From: Rubrivivax sp.
GTDB lineage: Bacteria; Pseudomonadota; Gammaproteobacteria; Burkholderiales; Burkholderiaceae_C
DNA length: 40,584 nucleotides
Direction: 5' to 3'
NCBI GenBank assembly: GCA_030693565.1
Contig: JAUYAJ010000531.1
Span: 1-40,584 of the forward strand
Both the position numbers and the translations under genes were made by a program. Below are positions 1 to 8,518 of this stretch, one piece after another. Numbering within the stretch: position 1 is the stretch's first letter; each line of letters opens with the position of its first letter. The notes beneath the pieces are model-generated. The model was given only the letters and a program-made list of their open reading frames with translations, did not search any database and was not told the origin of the DNA.

Positions 1-264
1 ACCACCGACACGCGCCTGGGCGTGCTGCGCCTGCGCCGCAGCGCCGGCTGGCAGCAAGAGCCCGAGCTTCAGGCCTTCGAGCGCGGCAACGGCTTTCGCT
101 TCGAGGCCGAACACTTTGCGGCCCTGGTGCACAAGCCGCCGATGGCCAGTGAACTGGCCGTCGACATCCGGCTGAGCCTGGAGAACATGGCCACGCTGGA
201 GGCCTTGCTGGCCAGTGCCCGGGTGGGCGCGGCGGTGGAGGTGGCGCGCATTGACGGGCTGTGA
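1..264 (+). CDS. 3' end of a probable Gfo/Idh/MocA-type oxidoreductase (partial)
   Basis: The reading frame is open from the first base of the window to a TGA at 262-264, giving 87 residues; the start lies outside the window. The tail has an F-x-F-E-A-x-H-F stretch followed by a helix-rich segment (LENMATLEALLASARVGAAVEV). This resembles the C-terminal end of Gfo/Idh/MocA NAD(P)-dependent dehydrogenases, where a conserved 'SA..G..V.v' segment closes the protein. The NAD-binding Rossmann domain is not visible, so the family call rests on a short C-terminal pattern and could be wrong. The last 35 bases of the gene are part of a 41-bp sequence repeated 131 bp downstream. Confidence 0.45.
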   Translation, partial: TTDTRLGVLRLRRSAGWQQEPELQAFERGNGFRFEAEHFAALVHKPPMASELAVDIRLSLENMATLEALLASARVGAAVEVARIDGL

Positions 265-401
265 CGGGCGAGGTGGAAAGGTCTTGCGTTGCGCCTTGCG
301 CCACGGAAAGTTCCTCCTCGGCGAGAGGCAAAAGGCAAGACCTGACCCCGCCGCCGGACCCGGCGGTGGAGGTGGCGCGCATTGACGGGCTGTGACGGGC
401 G
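230..401. repeat. 41-bp direct repeat (230-270 and 361-401) flanking a 90-bp insert
   Basis: Bases 230-270 and 361-401 are identical over 41 bp. The first copy is the 3' end of the preceding gene including its TGA; the second lies between genes. Positions 229/360 and 271/402 differ, so the identity stops sharply at both ends. The 90-bp segment between them (271-360) carries an imperfect inverted repeat. The arrangement could be a tandem duplication of the gene end, or an insertion flanked by an unusually long target duplication. Confidence 0.85.
279..343. repeat. Imperfect inverted repeat between the two 41-bp direct repeats
   Basis: AGGTCTTGC (279-287) is exactly complementary to GCAAGACCT (335-343), and the pairing continues imperfectly inward, giving arms of roughly 20 bases. 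The hairpin follows the stop of the left-edge gene and could act as a transcription terminator on either strand, although it has no clear T-tract. It could equally be a small palindromic mobile repeat. Confidence 0.5.
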
Positions 402-425
402 GCCCGGCAGCGCCGACCCCGTCGC

Positions 426-1322
426 CTACGCCGGCTTGCCGGCGCGGCGGCGCATGGCAACCAACAGAACGCCCCCGCCGATGAACAGCAGCGCCGCGCT
501 GGCGGGCTCGGGGACAACGGCGACGGCGCCAGAACGGGCGAACACGTTGGTGCTGACCCTGATCCGGCCCACCAAGGGCCCATCGGTGAGGTTCTCGAAC
601 TGAAGCGAAAGCTGCTCTCTGTTGGTTGTGTGCCAGACGAAGGGTCGATCGCCGCCATGGCCGGAGACTCGCGACACAACGCTGGGTGACTGCACACGCA
701 GGCTTGCGCTGTAAAGGCCGTTGGCATCGGGCCGCGAGAACTGGGTGAAGAGCTCGACGTAGGCGTCGGCATAGTCGAGCCTGCCGGTCATGGATTCCGG
801 CTGCAGCCATCGATCGACCTGGGCCCAGGTCGACATGAGCAGCCCGGTGCCGGGACCGAGCACGAGGTTATAGAAAGTGGCCGAAAGGGGGCCGGTCGCC
901 GTTGACGAAATGCCTGCATGGGCGGTCCCAAAAAGGCCGGGACCATCCAGCCTGATCGAGGCCGCTGTCCCGCCGTCGTATGAGCGAATTCCCGCACTGC
1001 CTTGCAAGGCAGTTGAAGAAACTGCCTTGCTTACCGTCGCCGGCTCGACACCCGCGGCCGAGAAGCCCGAGCCGCTTTCGAACGCAACCAGATCGCCTGT
1101 CGTGGTTTCCTCGAATCGAACGTTGGCGAACGAGCGCCAGGCATTCACCGGGTCGAGAAACGAAACGCTCGGCGCGAGGCCGTCGTTCGGGTTCGCGTCG
1201 TAGATGCTCCAAGCAAAGTCCCAGCTCCATGCCCGCGCCATGACGGAGGTCTGGGCGTACGAACTGGCAACACCAGCGAGCCACATCGTGGCGGCGGCAG
1301 CCGCAATCCAGCGCCTTTTCAT
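426..1322 (-). CDS. PEP-CTERM sorting-domain exported protein
   Basis: 298 residues from an ATG at 1322. The N-terminus is a typical Sec signal peptide (KRRW, then an alanine-rich core ending SSYAQ at about residue 24). The C-terminus is a textbook PEP-CTERM tail from about residue 269: VVPEPASAALL, a hydrophobic span, then a basic MRRR end. Such proteins are exported, processed and surface-anchored or released by the exosortase/EpsH system in biofilm-forming Gram-negative bacteria. The middle (about 25-265) is a serine-, threonine- and glycine-rich, probably beta-rich region that I do not recognise, so the specific function is unknown. No exosortase gene is in the window. It is divergent from the H1-like gene, and a 12-C tract lies about 110 bp upstream of its start. 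Confidence 0.9.
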   Translation of the reverse strand: MKRRWIAAAAATMWLAGVASSYAQTSVMARAWSWDFAWSIYDANPNDGLAPSVSFLDPVNAWRSFANVRFEETTTGDLVAFESGSGFSAAGVEPATVSKAVSSTALQGSAGIRSYDGGTAASIRLDGPGLFGTAHAGISSTATGPLSATFYNLVLGPGTGLLMSTWAQVDRWLQPESMTGRLDYADAYVELFTQFSRPDANGLYSASLRVQSPSVVSRVSGHGGDRPFVWHTTNREQLSLQFENLTDGPLVGRIRVSTNVFARSGAVAVVPEPASAALLFIGGGVLLVAMRRRAGKPA

Positions 1323-1747
1323 TCTTATCGCTCCCTTGTGTTGTCGACATCAACCTGCCGCGGTCCGATTTGCTGATCCCGCGCCAGCCTTGATTTGACG
1401 TGCCCGCGGTGTCGCTGTCTACGCCGCGCGTCCCCCCCCCCCCAGAATCGAATGGCGGTTAACCCTGGCCATCTGCGGCGACACGATCGGCCGATGGCGA
1501 TTTCGACTGTGGCGCCCATGGCGGCGTGGCAGGGGTCCCGTGTTGCGTCTTTCCCTTCCGGCGAAACCGCAAACCCGGGACGAACGCCCCTCTTCATCGC
1601 ACCGGCCCTGTGGTTCGAATGGACCGCATCATGGCGGCGGCACAATGCGCATCAGCGGCGGGGTCGTTGGCAACACTCAAGACCCGACGCCGAACTCAGG
1701 CCTCAAGCCCACTAAGCTCGGGCGGCACTCACCCCAAAAGGAAGACC
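1323..1747. other. Divergent intergenic region with a poly-C tract
   Basis: This 425-bp gap separates the leftward PEP-CTERM gene from the rightward H1-like gene, so it should hold both promoters. No convincing -35/-10 pair stands out. The notable feature is the C12 run at 1432-1443. An AAGGAAGA ribosome-binding sequence ends about 5 bases before the ATG at 1748. Longer frames that start upstream (for example at 1526) have no ribosome-binding site and are not supported. Confidence 0.5.
1432..1443. repeat. Homopolymer tract of 12 C (12 G on the minus strand)
   Basis: A run of 12 consecutive C residues, T-flanked on the left and A-flanked on the right, lies about 110 bp upstream of the start of the PEP-CTERM gene and about 305 bp upstream of the H1-like gene. 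Runs this long are slippage-prone in replication and in sequencing. A phase-variable promoter or leader is possible but not shown. Confidence 0.8.
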
Positions 1748-2398
1748 ATGGCAACGAAGAAGAAATCCGAACTGGCGAAAGCCGCCGGCCACCTCGCCAC
1801 TGCGGCGCAGGAAGTCGGCACCGCGGTGTCGCACCAAATTGACGACGCAGGCGATGCGCTCGCCGGCAGCTTGAGCAAGGCCAAGCAAAAGGTGCTGAAG
1901 CGCCGCGCTCAGGCTCAGCGCACGGTCAGTGGCTTGGTCAAGAAGGCCGAGGCGCAATTGAAGAAGGCCGAGAACCAGCTCAAGAAAGCCGGCAACGCGG
2001 CGCGCCGCTCGGTGCTCGCGGCAGAGAAGAAGCTCGCCGCCTCGCAGGCCCAGGCCAGCAAGTCGATGGCCTCCTTCCAGGCCCGCGCCGAGCGCAAGGC
2101 CAAGGCGGTGAAGCGGGCCATCGAGGCCGAGGCCAAGGCGGCGATGCGGGCTGCCAAGAGCAAGAAGGAGGCGCTGAAGAAGGCCATGACCGCGAAACCG
2201 GTGGCCAAGAAGCCTGCCACTGCGCCGGCCAAGAAGGCGGCACCGGCCAAGACGGCGGCCAAAAAAGCGACCAAGAGCGCGGCCAAGAAAGTCGCGCCCA
2301 AAACGGTTGCGCCCAAGAAGGTCGCGCTGAAAAAGGCTGCGCCGAAGAAGCCGGCGGCCAAGAAGGCCGCGGGCAAGTCCAAGCCGGCCTCGAAGTAG
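1748..2398 (+). CDS. Histone H1-like / AlgP-like lysine- and alanine-rich protein
   Basis: 216 residues from an ATG at 1748 with a good AAGGAAGA ribosome-binding sequence just upstream. Residues 1-60 (MATKKKSELAKAAGHLATAA...) form a less repetitive head. Residues 60-145 are a long charged helix, probably coiled-coil (KKAEAQLKKAENQLKKAG). Residues 145-216 are degenerate KKA/AAKK/APKK repeats like the tails of bacterial H1-like proteins and Pseudomonas AlgP. It is expected to bind DNA non-specifically in the nucleoid through its lysines. The biased codon pattern keeps long false frames open on the opposite strand. A stem-loop follows the stop. The exact regulatory role cannot be read from the sequence. 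Confidence 0.85.
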   Translation: MATKKKSELAKAAGHLATAAQEVGTAVSHQIDDAGDALAGSLSKAKQKVLKRRAQAQRTVSGLVKKAEAQLKKAENQLKKAGNAARRSVLAAEKKLAASQAQASKSMASFQARAERKAKAVKRAIEAEAKAAMRAAKSKKEALKKAMTAKPVAKKPATAPAKKAAPAKTAAKKATKSAAKKVAPKTVAPKKVALKKAAPKKPAAKKAAGKSKPASK

Positions 2399-2404
2399 TC
2401 GCTG

Positions 2405-2440
2405 CGGCCTGAAGGGCGCGAAGTCGACGCCCTCAGGCCG
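2405..2440 (+). terminator. Strong stem-loop after the H1-like gene
   Basis: Bases 2405-2418 pair with 2428-2440, giving 13 pairs with a single bulged A and a 9-base loop, beginning 7 bases after the stop codon. The stem is GC-rich but has no following T-run, so it may be a weak intrinsic terminator or a 3'-stabilising hairpin. The next gene converges on this point from the right. Confidence 0.6.
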
Positions 2441-2682
2441 AGGCCTCGGACCCTCATCCCGTGCGCCAGGCGGGTCGCCCTGCCGGCAAGGCAGGCCTGG
2501 CGTTCGCGCCGGCACCGCGCTGGTTCCAGCCGCGCTGCTTTGGCGCGGCGCGTTGGCATTGAACGCAGATCTGCACCGCGTCGACAAGAACCGTCGTCGT
2601 CCGAAGCGGGGTCCATGACGATCCCCTGGCAGCCGTGGTCCTCGCCCGGCACGCGGCCCGGCGCCGAGCGCGAGGCGCTGCC

Positions 2683-5600
2683 TCAGCCCGCAGCGTTCAG
2701 CTCGCCGCGCATGCGACGGTACGCGGCCACGACATCCCTGTAGTCCTCCCGATCCTGGATCAGCCGATCGCGGTCGTGCGGCTGAGCGAGGTTGGCAACG
2801 TCCGCCTGGACGTCGCCGTGCAGTTGTTCGAGCAGGTCATCGGCGCGCGCATCACCCAAGGCCCCGAGCAGTTGGTGGCACAACCAGCGCAAAGCCACCG
2901 TGTCGGGCGCGCGCACCGCTGCGAGCTCGCCGTTCAAGGCGTCGAGCAGCGCATTCACCGTCGCCAGGGCCGCTTCGGGTCGGCCCAGTTCGATCTCGCA
3001 GAACGCGGCATAGGCGGCGGTCTCGTTGGCTGGCAGCAGGTCGTTCATGGCCCGCAGCGCGGCCTGCGCCTGCTGGTACAGCTGCAGGCCGGCAGCGGGG
3101 TCGCCCTGCTGGCGGCGCAACGATCCCAGCCGTCGCAGCGTGTGCGCCTCCATGGCGCGATCACCGACAGCGCGCGTGAGCGGCAGGTTGCGCTCGCACC
3201 AGAAAAGCTCCGCGGCGCTGTCGTGGTGCAAATTCGCGGCCCTGCTCAAACGCCACTGCGCCTTCACCACGTAGGGCAGATTGCCTGTCGCTTGTGCCAG
3301 CGCGAGCATGCGCTCGCCCCAGTGGACCAATTCGTCCAACCGACCCCGCTGGGCGTCCAGGACTGCCAGGTTGTCGAGCGCGCCGAGTTGCACGCGGGGC
3401 GAGCTCAGCGCCTCGCCACGTGCCAGCACGTCGAGCAAGGTCTCGCGCGCCTCGTCGTAGTGGGAAAGGCGCATTGCAACCATCGCCGACAAGGTCAGCA
3501 GGCGGGCCTCGGTTGGCGCCCGCTCGCTCTCGGCCTCGATCCGACCGGCCCAGCGCAGGCCGGGCGCGACATGTTCACGCGCCGCGTCGTTCTCGTGCCG
3601 CGCGATGTGCAGCCAGACCAGCAAGCCATGCGACAGCGCGGCGGTCTCGGCAGCGCCGCAGCGCTCGGCCAGGTCGCAGGCCTGCCGGGCGTCGCGCTCC
3701 GACTGAACACGATCGCCACGTCGATCAGCCAGCATGGCCAGCGAATACCACAGCCGCGCCTGACGGGCGTCGTCGGGATGGCGCTCGAGCACGCCCGCCA
3801 TCTCGGCGTGCACGGCATCCTGGGCAGAACGATCGCCCACGGTGTCGGCGATGGATTGAAGTTCGCTCAGCAGATCGAAGCGGCGCGCGGGCCCCGACTC
3901 GCCCAACAAGTCCACGGCGCGGCGCAGCCAGGACAAGGCGGCGGTGTTGGCGAAGCGCTTGCTGGCCTCTTTGCCAGCTTGCTCGAAACAGTCGATCGCC
4001 AGCGCCGTTTCGCCGGCGTGTTCGGCGTGCTCGCCAGTCATGGCCAGGAACTCCGCGCCGCGTCCCTTCGTGCGCTCGGTGAGCCAGCGCGCCGCCGCGC
4101 CGTGGCCCAGGCGGCGCTCGGCCTTGAGCAGCGTGTCGTAGGTCACCTGGTGCAGCAGGTGGTGGTCGAACTGGCGCTCGGCCGTGCCTTCAAAGTCGCT
4201 GTGCTCGCGCGCCCGCACAAAGGCCGCGCTTTGCAGCGCCGGCAAGGCCTGCGGTGCGTCGACATCCAGTGCCCGCAGCGCGTCGTCCCAGAACACATGG
4301 CCGATGACGCTGGCTTGGCGGGCGGCCTGTCGTTCGCGGCTTGGCAGCGCGTCGAGCCGCGCCTGCAGCAGGGCCACCAGCGTGCCCGGCAGGCGCGCGC
4401 TGTCCAGGCGCTCGACCTGCACGGTCCAGTGCAAGCCGTCGACCGTGATCACGCCGTCGTCGATCAGGCGGCGCACCAGCTCTTCCATGTAGTACGGGTT
4501 GCCGTCGGCCTGGCCGACAACGAGCGCGGTCAGCCGGGCTGGCACGTCGTCCAGGCGCTGCAAGAGTGCCTGCGCCAGCTCCTCGCGTTGCGCCGCAGCC
4601 AGCGGAGCCAGTTGCAGCAGCGTCTCGGGCGTGCTCCAGTCCGGCCGGCGCGTCAGCAGCGCCGGCCGGCCGGTCATGATCAGTGCCAGCGGCAACTCGG
4701 CCGCAAACGCCTGCAGGTGTTGCAGCAGATCCAGCGAACCGTCGTCGGCCCAGTGCAGGTCTTCGACGATGAGCACCGGCAGCGCGCCACCCTTGGCGGA
4801 CAGTGCGTGCAGATAGCCCCGCAGCGCGGCGAAGGCCTGGTCGCGCAGGCTGCGCGGGTCCAGGCCGCGCAGATGCGGGCTGTCGCCGAAGTCCAGCCCG
4901 GACAACTGGCCGACGAGCTGAGCCTGGCGCTCGCCGCGTTCGTCGAACCACGGGCTCAGCCCCTCGACGACCTTGCGCATCGCCGCGTCGGCGCTGTCGG
5001 TGTCGGCGACGCCGAACTGCACCGCCAGCAGGCCGCGCAGCAGGCCCCAGGGGCGCAGCAGGCCGTCGGGCTGCGAGCGCACGGCCAAGACCTGGCACGG
5101 CGCCGCGTCGCTCGCCAAGGCGGCCGTCAATTCGCGCAGCAGCCGGCTCTTGCCCAGGCCGGCGTCACCCAGCAGGGTCAGCGCCTGCAGCTGGCGGGTT
5201 TCGCGGGCGCGGGCCACGGCGTCCAGCAGGCGTTGCAGCTCGGCCTGACGACCCACCATCGGCGTGTTCAGCCCCTGCAGCCCGCGTTCGACACTGGCCA
5301 GGCGACGGTCCAGGGCCGCGCGCACCAGGTAAGTCGACATCGGCGCTTCGACGCCTTTGACCGGCAGCGGCGGCTGGGGTTCGACCTCGAACAGCCCGCG
5401 CACCTGGTTCCAGGTGTCGTGGCTGATGCGCAGCGCGCCGGGCGGCGCGCTTTGCTCCATGCGCGCGGCGATGTGCACTGCGGCACCGATGGCGGTGTTG
5501 TCGGCCTCGACGCCGGCGCCCAGGGCGACGTCGCCGGTGTGCACGCCCACGCGCAGCGCAAAGTCGGCAACGCCATGCTCAAGCTGCACGGCCTCGGCCA

Positions 5601-6018
5601 ACTCGCGCCCGGCCTGGCGGATGGCCAGGCCAGCCCGCACGGCGCGCTCGGCATCGTCTTCGCGCGCCTGGTCCATGCCAAACGCCGCCTTGATGCCGTC
5701 GCCGGTGAATTGCAGCACCCGGCCCTGGTGCGACAGCACGATGTCGGCCATGCGTCGCATGGCGGTGCTGAGCACGGCCAATGCGGCTTCGGCGTCCAGG
5801 CTGCTGGCCATGGCGGTGGAGCCGACGACGTCGGCAAACAGCACCGTCAGCTGGCGGTGCTGCACCGCGGCGGGCTGCAGCAGGCCGGTCAGCCGTGCGC
5901 GCAGCGGCGCCGTGGCCAGCTCGACCACGGCGTCGCCGAGCGTGGCGCGCTGGCCCTCCAGCGCCGCGATGGCGGCGCGGCAGGCTTCGATGTCGCTGGC
6001 TGGGGGGTCGTGCGGCAT
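2683..6018 (-). CDS. Class III adenylate/guanylate cyclase fused to AAA ATPase and TPR-like repeats
   Basis: 1111 residues from an ATG at 6018. A class III cyclase catalytic domain spans about residues 55-235: LFADVVGSTAM carries the first metal-binding Asp (D63) and FTGDGIKAAFG the second (D107). The usual transition-state Asn (V-N-x-A-A-R) is His here (AVHIAARMEQ, about 180-188), while the Arg is kept. A short linker leads to an AAA_16-type signalling ATPase: Walker A GDAGLGKS at about 284-291 and a Walker B-like LIVEDLHWADD near residue 410. The C-terminal half (about 600-1111) is helical and alanine/arginine-rich, resembling TPR regulator tails. This architecture is common in large cytoplasmic signalling proteins that couple ligand or partner sensing to cyclic-nucleotide synthesis. 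No ribosome-binding site is obvious. It follows the fadE pseudogene on the same strand after 67 bp. Confidence 0.88.
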   Translation of the reverse strand: MPHDPPASDIEACRAAIAALEGQRATLGDAVVELATAPLRARLTGLLQPAAVQHRQLTVLFADVVGSTAMASSLDAEAALAVLSTAMRRMADIVLSHQGRVLQFTGDGIKAAFGMDQAREDDAERAVRAGLAIRQAGRELAEAVQLEHGVADFALRVGVHTGDVALGAGVEADNTAIGAAVHIAARMEQSAPPGALRISHDTWNQVRGLFEVEPQPPLPVKGVEAPMSTYLVRAALDRRLASVERGLQGLNTPMVGRQAELQRLLDAVARARETRQLQALTLLGDAGLGKSRLLRELTAALASDAAPCQVLAVRSQPDGLLRPWGLLRGLLAVQFGVADTDSADAAMRKVVEGLSPWFDERGERQAQLVGQLSGLDFGDSPHLRGLDPRSLRDQAFAALRGYLHALSAKGGALPVLIVEDLHWADDGSLDLLQHLQAFAAELPLALIMTGRPALLTRRPDWSTPETLLQLAPLAAAQREELAQALLQRLDDVPARLTALVVGQADGNPYYMEELVRRLIDDGVITVDGLHWTVQVERLDSARLPGTLVALLQARLDALPSRERQAARQASVIGHVFWDDALRALDVDAPQALPALQSAAFVRAREHSDFEGTAERQFDHHLLHQVTYDTLLKAERRLGHGAAARWLTERTKGRGAEFLAMTGEHAEHAGETALAIDCFEQAGKEASKRFANTAALSWLRRAVDLLGESGPARRFDLLSELQSIADTVGDRSAQDAVHAEMAGVLERHPDDARQARLWYSLAMLADRRGDRVQSERDARQACDLAERCGAAETAALSHGLLVWLHIARHENDAAREHVAPGLRWAGRIEAESERAPTEARLLTLSAMVAMRLSHYDEARETLLDVLARGEALSSPRVQLGALDNLAVLDAQRGRLDELVHWGERMLALAQATGNLPYVVKAQWRLSRAANLHHDSAAELFWCERNLPLTRAVGDRAMEAHTLRRLGSLRRQQGDPAAGLQLYQQAQAALRAMNDLLPANETAAYAAFCEIELGRPEAALATVNALLDALNGELAAVRAPDTVALRWLCHQLLGALGDARADDLLEQLHGDVQADVANLAQPHDRDRLIQDREDYRDVVAAYRRMRGELNAAG

Positions 6019-6085
6019 GGTGCGGCTTTGAGTCAGCGCTCAACACAGGAGTGGCAACGCATTGTGGCGTCGCCGGGGCGGCCGC

Positions 6086-8286
6086 TCAGGGCGCGAAGTC
6101 GTCGACCTGGATGACGCGGTCAGCAGCTTGCAGATAGGCCAGCGCGGCGGCCGGGTTGCGCGCGCCGGCGGCGCTCTCTTCGAGCGAGCGCGTGCGGCGC
6201 AGCGTGTGGTTGAGCGCCACCAGTTCGCCTGCCACCGGCTCGGCCAGCGCCAGCGCTTCGATCAGGTCGCGCAGGCCGCCCTGTTTGGGCATGCCCACAT
6301 CCGGGCACAGCCGCGCGATCAGGACCGGGTCGGTGCGCAGCGCTTCGGCCAGCGCCAGCACGGCGCGGTCGCCCGGGGGCGTCAGGCGCCGCGTCCCGCC
6401 CAGCAGCAGCGGCGAGACAAAGGCCAGCGCGCGTGAAGGCGGATTGGCCTGCAGTTCACGCAGGATCAGCGCGCCGCGCGCCAGTTGCGTGCGCACCGCC
6501 GCGCGTGCCAGCGGCAACATCTTCGGCTCGCCTTCGACCTCGTAGCGCCACAGGCAGGCCGAGGCCAAGTACAGGCACGAGAGCACGTCGCCCAGGCGCG
6601 CAGAGAGCAACTCCAGGCGCTTGAGCTTGCCGCCCAGCAGGCCCATCGCCAGGTCCGCGGTGAGCGCGAACTGGGCCGACAGGCGCGCGATCTCTTTGGC
6701 TTCGGCGCGCAATTCCGGCGGCGGTGTGACGTGGATGCGCGCGCCGGCGACGCTGCGCCACAGGTTGCGCAGCACATGGCCGCCATGCGCCAGCAGCGCG
6801 CGGCCCAGCGCCGGCGCGTCCTGCTCGGCCACCGCCTTCATCTCGGCCAGCACATGCGGGTGACAGCGCACGGCGCCCTGGCCGAAGATGATGAGCGCCC
6901 GCGTGAGCAGGTTGGCACCCTCGACGGTGATGGCGATCGGCGTGTGGCGGTAGCCCACGCCGAGCAGGTTGCGCGGGCCGCCGATGATGGCCTTGCCGCC
7001 CAGGATGTCCATGCCGTCGTTGATGGCGCGGCGCCCGGCTTCGGTGAGCTGCACCTTGAGGATGGCGCTGGCCACGCTGGCCACGCTGGGCCGTTCGCCC
7101 TTGTCGAGCGCGGCGGCCGTGTAGCGGCGCGCGGCATCGGTGGCGTACAGGTCCAGCGCGACGCGCGTGATGACGGGGCGGCCACGGCGTGGAACTTGCC
7201 AATCGGCAGGCCGAACTGTTCGCGGATGCGGCCCTAACCGTTGACGACGAACAGCGTCGTCTGCTGCAGCGCCGCGCCCAGCCCGGGCAGCGAAATCGCA
7301 CGCCCTGCGGCCAGGCTTTCCATCAGCATGCGCCAGCCCTGGCCGGCCTGCGCTTCGCCGCCGATGATCCAGTCCATCGGCACGAAGACGTCGACGCCGC
7401 GGATCGGCCCGTTCATGAAAGCCGAGTTCATTGGCAGATGGCGGCGGCCGATCGCCATGCCGGCGGTGGGCACGGGAATCAGCGCGCAGGTGATGCCCAG
7501 TTCCTGTTCGCCCTGGGGCCGGCTGCGGTCGACCGCCTGGAAGGCCAGGCCGACCACCGTGGCCACCGGCGCCAGCGTGATGTAGCGCTTGTCGAAATTG
7601 ACATTGAAGCCGCGCACGCGGCGGCCGTCGATCTCGCGCTCGATCAGCTCGCCGATGTCGGGAACGGACGCTGCGTCGGACCCCGCGTAAGGCGAGGTGA
7701 GGCCGAAACAAGGCAGCTCGCGGCCGTCGGCCAGGCGCGGCAGGTAATGCTGCCTTTGCGCGTCGCTGCCGTAGTGCAGCAGCAACTCGGCCGGGCCGAG
7801 CGAGTTGGGCACCATCACCGTCACCGCCGCGGCCACATTCACAGTGGCAATGCGCGTCACCACCGCAGCGTGGGCAAAGTGGCCGAAGCCCAGGCCGCCG
7901 TGTTCGCGCGGAATGATCATGCCGAAGAACTTCTTCTCGCGCAGGAACTGCCAGACCTCTGGGGGCAGGTCGCGCGCTTCGTCGATCGCGAAGTCGTCGA
8001 GCAAGGCGTTGAGTTGCACCACCGCGTGGTCGAGGAAAGCTCGCTCGGCTTGGCTCAGCCGATTCGGGCCGCGTGCGCGCAGGGCGTCGAAGTCGGGGCG
8101 GCCGGCGAACAGGTCACCTTCGAAGCCCACGGTGCCGGCTTCGAGCGCGGCGCGTTCGGTGTCGCCCATCGGCGCCAGCGCCTTGGCAAAAGGGGCCTAG
8201 GAGCGTGGGCGGCAGAAGGCGCCGGCGTCGCCTTATGCCGCCCACACTACAAGCGCGGCAGGACCCAGCAGAGCGGCAAGTCCCAT
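6086..8286 (-). pseudogene. fadE: Broken fadE-type acyl-CoA dehydrogenase
   Basis: Two frames together match an E. coli FadE-like acyl-CoA dehydrogenase. Frame A (8169 down to 7234) has AGTVGFEGDLF, PNSLGPAELL, CFGLTSPYAGSDA and KRYITLAPVATV. Frame B (about 7180 down to 6086) has GGPRNLLGVGYRHTP, ITVEGANLLTRALIIFGQGA and the FadE ending VIQVDDFAP. Lesions: (1) a TAG at 7236-7234 in place of the usual G-A-Y before RIREQFG; (2) a 1-base deletion at 7181-7182, just after KFHAV; (3) a 9-bp tandem duplication (7071-7088) that inserts three residues; (4) a 55-bp palindromic element at 8198-8252 that splits the 5' end. Beyond the element an ATG at 8286, with AAGGAG upstream, begins MGLAALLGPAA, probably the original start; most of the N-terminal membrane region is missing. 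The intact enzyme would do the first step of fatty-acid beta-oxidation. Assembly error could explain one lesion but hardly all of them. Confidence 0.85.
8198..8252. repeat. 55-bp palindromic element, copy 1 (inside the fadE pseudogene)
   Basis: The element starts TAGGAGCGTGGGCGGC; arms 8198-8221 and 8229-8252 are inverted repeats around a 7-base loop, with several mismatches. It is nearly identical to the copy at 25719-25773. Read on the minus strand from the fadE start it introduces a TAA (8235-8233) and a TAG across its inner edge (8199-8197), so it terminates the gene. It resembles a REP/BIME-type repeat. No REP-associated transposase is present in the window. Confidence 0.85.
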
Positions 8287-8518
8287 CGGCAGCTCCTTGT
8301 GCCCGGTTCGGGGGGCACGCTCGATACTAGGCGGCAGGCCTGCCCAGGGCGGCGGCACTTGACCCCAGTCGAGCCCGGTGTAGTCTGGTTGGGTTGCATT
8401 GCGCACATACTTCGTGCATCTGCAGGCGCCCGTGCTGCGAACGCGCGGACGATGCAGGAGGTCGCCGCGCCAGCCAAGGGCCTCACGGCCGCTTCACCTA
8501 CAACCGCAAAGGAGTGAC

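Noticed and set aside
1526..1747. N-terminal extension of the H1-like protein
   Set aside because: The ATG at 1748 has a strong ribosome-binding sequence and begins the typical MATKKK head; the upstream codons look non-coding.
2635..6114. 1159-codon open frame on the plus strand opposite the cyclase gene
   Set aside because: It is fully antisense to a gene with intact domains, is rich in H/Q/R/A typical of GC-rich shadow frames, and has no recognisable domain or ribosome-binding site.
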